The translations under genes and the position numbers were made by a program. Under the pieces are notes generated by a model. It made no database searches. It was given only the letters and a program-made list of their open reading frames with translations, and had not been told where the DNA came from. This document shows, piece by piece, positions 58,844 to 64,000 of a stretch of 64,000 bases of DNA; position 1 is the first letter of the stretch, and the number at the start of each line of letters is the position of its first letter. The stretch is from Juglans regia (lineage: Eukaryota > Streptophyta > Magnoliopsida > Fagales > Juglandaceae): assembly GCF_001411555.2 (NCBI RefSeq), contig NC_049914.1, positions 12,390,847 through 12,454,846 on the forward strand, read 5' to 3'.

Positions 58844-59464
58844 TTATATGCGAGTTTTAGTGGTGGTGGGAAGATTAAATTGCTTAATGGTAAATGAGGT
58901 AATCCGTGGAGAAGGGTGACCTAAACGAGAATGCCATATTTGTGGAGTGGTTCGTACACCAATGAGAGCATGTGGGGAAGAAGGGTTGGAAGTCATGGCC
59001 GCGGCATCAGTTGCAAGGACATAAAGACCGTCCTTAACAGTTCCCCGAAGAAGTACTGCCTGAGTGCACAAATCCTTCACAAGAAAACCAGATGAATTAA
59101 ATTAAAAAAAAGTAGAGTTATCTATACAAAATTGACAGACAGAAAGTAAGTTGCGAGAAATTAATGGAACATGAAATAAATGACGAAGTAGAAATTTGCC
59201 AGAAGGAGTTTGAAGTATGCCAGTGCCAGAGTTCTGGACGAGAATAGATGATCTGTCTCCAATGCTAACATGATCCATGCCCTGATAGGGAGAGGATTCC
59301 AGATTTAATCGAGAAAAATCAGCAGTAAAGTGATTTGTAGCTACTGTGTCAGGAAACCAACTATTCGGATTTATTGAACCATTGGGAAAAGCGGTGTAAT
59401 TAGCAGAGAAAGAGGAAGGGGGAGGACTCTGGTAGGCATGAACAAAACGACGATAACAGGCCAT
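58844..59464 (-). pseudogene. Copia protease and gag-pre-integrase region
   Basis: From 59464 the minus strand reads MACYRRFVHAYQSP, then NSWFPDTVATNHFTADFSRL. The protease active site should be Asp-Ser/Thr-Gly-Ala but reads Asp-Thr-Val-Ala, which would kill the enzyme. After a stop near 59101 comes LYVLATDAAAM and TPQIWHSRLGHPSPRI, the gag-pre-integrase zinc-binding His region (WHxRLGH). Confidence 0.85.
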
Positions 59465-60303
59465 GGCTGTGTGACCAATTTTAAGACAAAGTTGACATGT
59501 AGGGCGATTTGAGGAATTAGAAGTGAAAACATTAGTGGGAATCGACTAATTTGGGCGTCCTCCACCCTGACCTCTCCGAAAGCCACTACCACGGCCTCCG
59601 TTAGGTGAGAAGAGCTGAGCAGGTGGTCAAAGAGAAGAGGCATTAGTGGAAAAGGAGGAGCCAAAAAGGATCGACTGAGTTTGATGGCTTAGACGAGATT
59701 CATGATTGAGTAAGTAACTGTATATTTGAGAGGAAGACATAGGATCGGGCCTAGTGGTGATGGAGGTTACCAGTGACTCGTAATCTGACCCAAGACCAGC
59801 GAGGAGATAGATATTGAACTCGGAGGGTGAAAGAGGGTGGCCAACAACGTTAAGTTAAGCAGAGAGGGCTGTGACTTTATGGAAGTATTCAGTTATGGTC
59901 CCGAGCCTTTCTTGAGAGTTGAAAGGGAGTATTGTGTTTGCATAATGTGAGCTTGTGTTTGAGCTGAGAAGAGCCCTTCAAGAGTTGTCCAGACCTCATA
60001 AGAGGTGGAGCAACCCAGAACTTGGGCAAGAACCTTATCGGTGAGAGAGGAGTTGATTGCAGAAATGAGAAGTTGATCTTGGAGAACCCACTTAGCATGC
60101 TCTGGGTTGGCTTGTTCATTAATGGTCGGAGGAGGCTTAGGACAGGTCCCATCGACAAAACCATAGAGTTGGTTGCCTTTGAGAAAAGGAAGGATTTGAG
60201 CATTCCAAATGAGGTAGTTATCGAATGTAAGCTTGATGGTGATAAGGTGGGCTGCGGAGGAGATGATACTAGGACTCAAAGTGGAGATTTTATTCTGGGC
60301 CAT
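59465..60303 (-). pseudogene. Copia gag, frameshifted, with zinc knuckle
   Basis: The start ATG is at 60303 (MAQNKISTLSPSIISSAAHL), followed by FDNYLIWNAQILPFLKG and TSYEVWTTLEGLFSAQTQAH, the Copia gag (UBN2-like) domain. The first frame ends near 59893; frameshifts and stops follow. The zinc knuckle CQLCLKIGHTAMAC is at about 59500-59460. It would form the capsid and bind element RNA. Confidence 0.88.
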
Positions 60304-60353
60304 GAGGATCGAGCAAAGAAGGGGACGTGAGTCCTAGATAGCTACTGATAACA

Positions 60354-60667
60354 TAAAGAGAATAGCAGAGTAACAATGCACAATAGATATTCGACGCAAT
60401 GCCACTATGAATATTCTGTTTCCACAGAAACTTCTTTATATGATATACATTCACACACAATGTCCAAAGGTCTGATACAGTATATATAGGCATTTCTCAA
60501 GCCTACGTTTCACTCACATGTTAAAATGGAAATTACATTTATGCACCCATTCTGTTACAAATGAATCATTCCAGGTCATTTAAAGGCTGCTTCTGTTATG
60601 TAGTGCGGCTGTACCATTGTCAGAGGAATATTGCATTGAGGCAGCACCAGCGTTGCTTGCTCTATTA
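60354..60667 (-). repeat. 5' LTR of the Copia element
   Basis: 314 bp. On the minus strand the LTR ends CTCTTTA directly before the primer site TGTTATCAG. Confidence 0.93.
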
Positions 60668-60672
60668 GATCT

Positions 60673-61430
60673 CGATCTTTAATTGCTGAAAAATGTATGA
60701 AAAAGATCAACGTACAAGAATTTGTTCAAATTTATGATTTTTTTTTTAAAAGTGCATATATAGCAACTTATTTTTTTTCTCAAGCATACCAACTAATTAT
60801 TCACATGGATTCATTCTATGCGTAATTGGGGACTAGTACATGTTCAGTAGTACTGAAGAGCTTTAGATTTTTTTTTTTTTAAGAAAAAAACAATCCATTA
60901 ACAAATACTTAATTAACTACCACGCTTTTATAATTTTGCATTGCATTAACGTTCTTATATAGTCTTCAATTTTGCAAGACCTCGAACGTTGTCGAATTTC
61001 AAGGGGACCCCAAGGATTAATTTTGTCATTTTTTCACAAAACTTTTGAAACATTTTTTTTATATATAATTTAACTTTTTTAAATTGAAAAAAATAAAATA
61101 TGAAGAAGAATTTTAGTTTTATGTTTTTTTTTAAATTTATATATATATATATATATATTTTAGGTTTATATAAATTGTAAAGAAAATGATAACAAAGGGC
61201 AAAATGATATCCTTAATTTAGACCAAGATAAATAGATATTTTGTTATTCTATGCATTAATTTGCTTAAACTTTATGTAGTTATGATATTTAAAAAAAAAT
61301 TTATTTGGGTACTTTTAAATTTTAGAATTTATAAAGTTTATTTTCTAAATAATTTTTATTTATTAAACAAGGATCAAATTAAACAAGGATCAAATTGATC
61401 ATTTAACATCTAGACTTAGGACATGCTTGG
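60673..61430. other. AT-rich intergenic DNA
   Basis: No gene or repeat border was recognised. TA run near 61140. Confidence 0.5.
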
Positions 61431-61433
61431 AGA

Positions 61434-61733
61434 ATAAGATGAGATGAAAATTTTGTAAATAGTAGTGAAATAGCTTGAGTTTAATATTTTATAGGGTTTT
61501 GGAAAAGGAGAAAGAAAAACTTGAATAAAAATATTATAAATTTAAAATATTGTTAGAATTTAATTTTTTAATATTTTTTTATTTTGGGATTTGAAAAAGT
61601 TTGAATTGTTTTTTTTGGTTTGAAAGTTTAAAAATGTTATAATGATTAGTTTAAAAGTATTTGTATTTAAATGATATTTAGGAAGGAAATTAGATGGGAT
61701 GAGATCAAAACTATTTCCAAACATCTTCTTGGA
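61434..61733. mobile_element. Possible MITE, about 300 bp
   Basis: The ends 'gacatgcttggagaataaga' and 'actatttccaaacatcttc' are imperfect inverted repeats. The interior is AT-rich with words shared with 26127-26505 and 32820-32960. No TSD was found. Confidence 0.4.
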
Positions 61734-61775
61734 ACATAACTTGATCATTTTAACATAGGGAGAGGCTAGGGGCTG

Positions 61776-62578
61776 GACGTGTGAATAGAAAGAATTTACA
61801 CACTCTAATAAAACGATTGACACCTCTACATTTCAAGATAAAGAAAAATAGAACTGTCTCCATGTAAATAGAGCTCATACAATCTCCAACCCTTGTCGTT
61901 CTCTCTCTCTCTCTCTCTCTCTCTCATCTCTCTCCCTCTCGCCGACGACCAAAGTCTGCTCTCTCTCTCTCTCTCTCTCTCCGCAAGCCAGCTGAAGCCC
62001 ATTTTCTCGCACCCCTCAATCTCTCTCCCTACAAGCCATTGCCCATAACTTTCTCTCAGTCTTCAGTTCAGTGGTATCCTGACCTCAATAAGTTGCTTAA
62101 GGGTCCCACCTAGCAGAGTATTCGGTACATAATGACTATCCAAGTTACCAAGATCCAACTCAACATACATAAAAAATAACCAGAGGCAAAGAAACCTATT
62201 TGTCCACCCAGTCTAGCAGGTACAAGCTCTACTATGTTTGCTTAGTTTTTAGAATCAAGTACTGGAATTCTCATTTGAGTACGTGGAATTGAAAAAAAAA
62301 AATAAAAAAATGAGGAACAGTAACAAAGAGAGGGACTGAGGGGTGAGAGAAAGTGAGCTTCGACCGGCCACTTGAGGGGAGAGAGAGAGAGAGAGAGAGA
62401 GAGAGCAAACATTTGGTGTTGGTGAGAGAGGGGAGAAAAAGAGAGAACGATGGGGTGAAGGATTGTATGGATTGGGTGATCTATACTTACATGAGAGCAT
62501 TTTTATTTTTCTTTATCTTGAAATGCATACGTGTAAATATATTATTAGAGGGTGTAAATCTCTTCTATTCACCCCGTC
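61776..62578. mobile_element. Terminal-inverted-repeat element with CT and GA arms, about 803 bp
   Basis: The left end 'gacgtgtgaatagaaagaat', continuing 'ttacacactctaata', pairs with the right end 'tattagagggtgtaaatctc' followed by 'ttctattcaccccgtc', about 36 bp with few mismatches. Inside are (CT)n at 61898-61923 and 61960-61981 on the left and (GA)n at 62378-62404 on the right, so a single strand could fold back at both scales. No TSD and no transposase frame were found; the class is unknown. Confidence 0.55.
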
Positions 62579-63213
62579 TTGTTTGAAGTTAAACTCTTTA
62601 ACATATCCTTCTAATTATAAAAAAACTATATTTGCAAATCAATATGGTTGTCACAACTTTCATATTGATAACAGCAAATCAATGACATGATATAATTTAA
62701 TTTAATTTTCTTACAAATCAACTTACGCCACGTAGTGGTCATGTGGATCAGGTTTCCTCTGCATTGTCGTCATTAAATCAAGACTTTTAAATTAGGTGAT
62801 AATTTTTTTTTATACAATTAGTATTGTACAAAATATATATACTTTAATTTGTACGATAACTTGAACGTTCAATCATGCATTATAAATTGTTAAACTCTGA
62901 TTTCATTTTCACCTCATGTTTTAATGGATTTCAAAAGAAAAAGAAAAAGAAAAATATAGATGCCTGCCAGAGTAGTAGATAATATTTTAATAATTTATAT
63001 TAGTATTATAATGCCAAAAAAACAAACTAGATTACAAATCATACACGACCTTTTATCAAAGACGAAAAAAAACACTAATTTGTCAAAACATCTTTGATAA
63101 GTCATCGGTACCAACTAGCCATCTAGTCTGCATGCATGCTCACACTCACGTACAGAGAAAACCTTTAAAATTAGGAAACCAACATTCCCACCCTTACCAA
63201 AACCTAAAATCAA
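62579..63213. other. AT-rich intergenic DNA
   Basis: No gene was seen. The last 60 bases may be a 3' UTR of the minus-strand exon that follows. Confidence 0.4.
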
Positions 63214-63418
63214 TCAATAATCTTCATTGCCATTAATGTTGTTGTTGTTATTGTTGTTGTGGTCGTCATTTTCCTCAGCTCTGTCTTCCAAAATGGTCTC
63301 TAGGGTAGGGGTACTGGAAGGCTTCAATGGGAAATCAATAAGTACTGATGGTGCAACTTCAATCCAAGTGATCCTCATCACATGCCTCAGCTCCTTTGCC
63401 ATTGCAATTACTGGATGC
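63214..63418 (-). CDS. Probable terminal exon of an unidentified gene
   Basis: After CTGATCAG| on the minus strand the frame reads HPVIAMAKELRHVMRITWIE, then VAPSVLIDFPLKPSSTPTLE and an acidic, Asn-rich tail to TAA. The first part has the hydrophobic-polar pattern of a folded domain, while the tail is low-complexity. An in-frame ATG is available at 63402, so a 62-residue protein is also possible. The frame upstream of the AG is closed by a stop within a few codons, which fits an intron. I do not recognise the family. Earlier exons would lie to the right, perhaps outside the window. Confidence 0.4.
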
Positions 63419-63724
63419 TGATCAGGGCAATATTATTTCAGCTTGATGCCTTTCTTTCTCCTTGGAGTTTGGTTGAGAAAGGGAGAATCAGAGAAAAATA
63501 GAACAATGCCAAATATATCAGGAACAGGAGGAAATTCAAGGCGGAAAAAGGGAAAAAAAAAAAAAAAAAGGAAAAAAAGAAGAAGAGAGAATTGGGTTGA
63601 GCTAAAGGAGATGAATAGCAGGGGTTTATATGGGGGTAGGAGTCTGAATTTAGCAATGAAGATCAAAACCATCTGATATATTTGGCATTGCTCTTAGCTC
63701 TATTTTATTTCTGGACGAAGATGA

Positions 63725-64000
63725 GCGAAGGAGATTGACTATGTTTGGCAAACTATTGATGATCTTTGGCTTATTTTTTGTGCCTCACAACAGATTAAAA
63801 TCTTTAAATCTTCATTAAGAGATTTTCATAGAACATCTGCTGCTAAGAACCACAGAAAAGTAACCAAATTCTCGCTTAGTACTGAAATCTTTGACCATCA
63901 TGTGGAGCGAAACAGAAATCTTGTTAACCAAACTCTCCAGATCATCGAATGTTCTGAAGAGGTTTTACATCCAAAACATGGCAAATCTAAATTTGGTTGT
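63725..64000 (+). CDS. Open frame running off the right edge, unidentified
   Basis: After a stop at 63722-63724, 92 codons are open to the end of the window. The frame reads in part DYVWQTIDDLWLIFCASQQ and later TKFSLSTEIFDHHVERNRNL and HPKHGKSKFGC. There is no ATG near its start, so if real it is an internal exon or the middle of an element protein. Open frames of this length are uncommon in such AT-rich DNA. I cannot name a family. Confidence 0.3.

Larger units (their letters stand above)
55182..60667 (-). mobile_element. Copia LTR retrotransposon, 5486 bp, TSD GATCT
   Basis: Two 314 bp LTRs (55182-55495 and 60354-60667) and perfect TSDs GATCT (55177-55181 and 60668-60672) bound the element. 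Read on the minus strand it has a tRNA-Met-like primer site (TGTTATCAGTAGC), then gag, protease, integrase, reverse transcriptase and RNase H in Copia order, and a purine tract before the 3' LTR. Frameshifts, stops and a nested TRIM (58337-58782) make it non-functional. By eye the LTRs differ at about 14 of 314 positions, so the insertion is moderately young. Its LTR ends read TA...TA rather than TG...CA. Confidence 0.95.

Overview
This window looks like nuclear DNA of a woody eudicot. The composition is AT-rich, genes carry introns with GT-AG borders, (TA)n and (GA)n microsatellites are frequent, and plant LTR retrotransposons, TRIMs, hAT, Tourist, Mutator-like and CACTA elements are nested in one another. 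The repeat families remind me of Fagales such as walnut, pecan or oak, but this is only an impression. No rRNA gene, tRNA gene, CRISPR array or bacterial operon was seen.

Host genes are few. Minus strand 4203 to about 11545: a receptor-like kinase whose exons all join in phase, whose catalytic motifs are degenerate, and one of whose introns is swollen to 4.6 kb by LTR-like DNA. Plus strand 27208-29383: a three-exon gene for an 85-residue conserved-looking small protein, with a TRIM in intron 2. Minus strand 31226-31636: a single-exon secreted or type I membrane protein of 136 residues. Minus strand 42008-43972: a complete four-exon PIP2 plasma-membrane aquaporin of 284 residues, the best-supported gene here. 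At the right edge are a probable terminal exon (minus, 63214-63418) and an open frame that leaves the window (plus, 63725-64000).

The rest is mostly transposable elements, several bounded to the base by target-site duplications (TSDs). These are a 706 bp hAT-like element (19696-20401, TSD CTAGAGAC); a gag-only Copia relative with two 562 bp LTRs (22571-25238); a Tourist-like MITE (26127-26505, TTA); a TRIM (27945-28349, TAGAA); a 2383 bp solo LTR (34508-36890, TCTCT); a second, degenerate hAT-like copy (38128-38720); a 172 bp MITE (39942-40113, 9 bp TSD); a 6.2 kb CACTA element (45067-51284, AGA); and a 5486 bp Copia element (55182-60667, GATCT) with a 446 bp TRIM nested inside it (58337-58782, GAGAT).

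The most interesting object is the CACTA element. I see no transposase, but it carries exon-sized pieces of at least three unrelated host genes: the N-terminal part of plastid DAHP synthase, a leucine-rich-repeat segment and an SDIR1-like RING E3 ligase. A fourth exon-like piece is unidentified. Introns and splice sites are still visible, so the pieces came from genomic DNA. It is a Pack-type CACTA with arms full of short GC-cored palindromes, and it lies about 1.1 kb upstream of the aquaporin gene's start codon.
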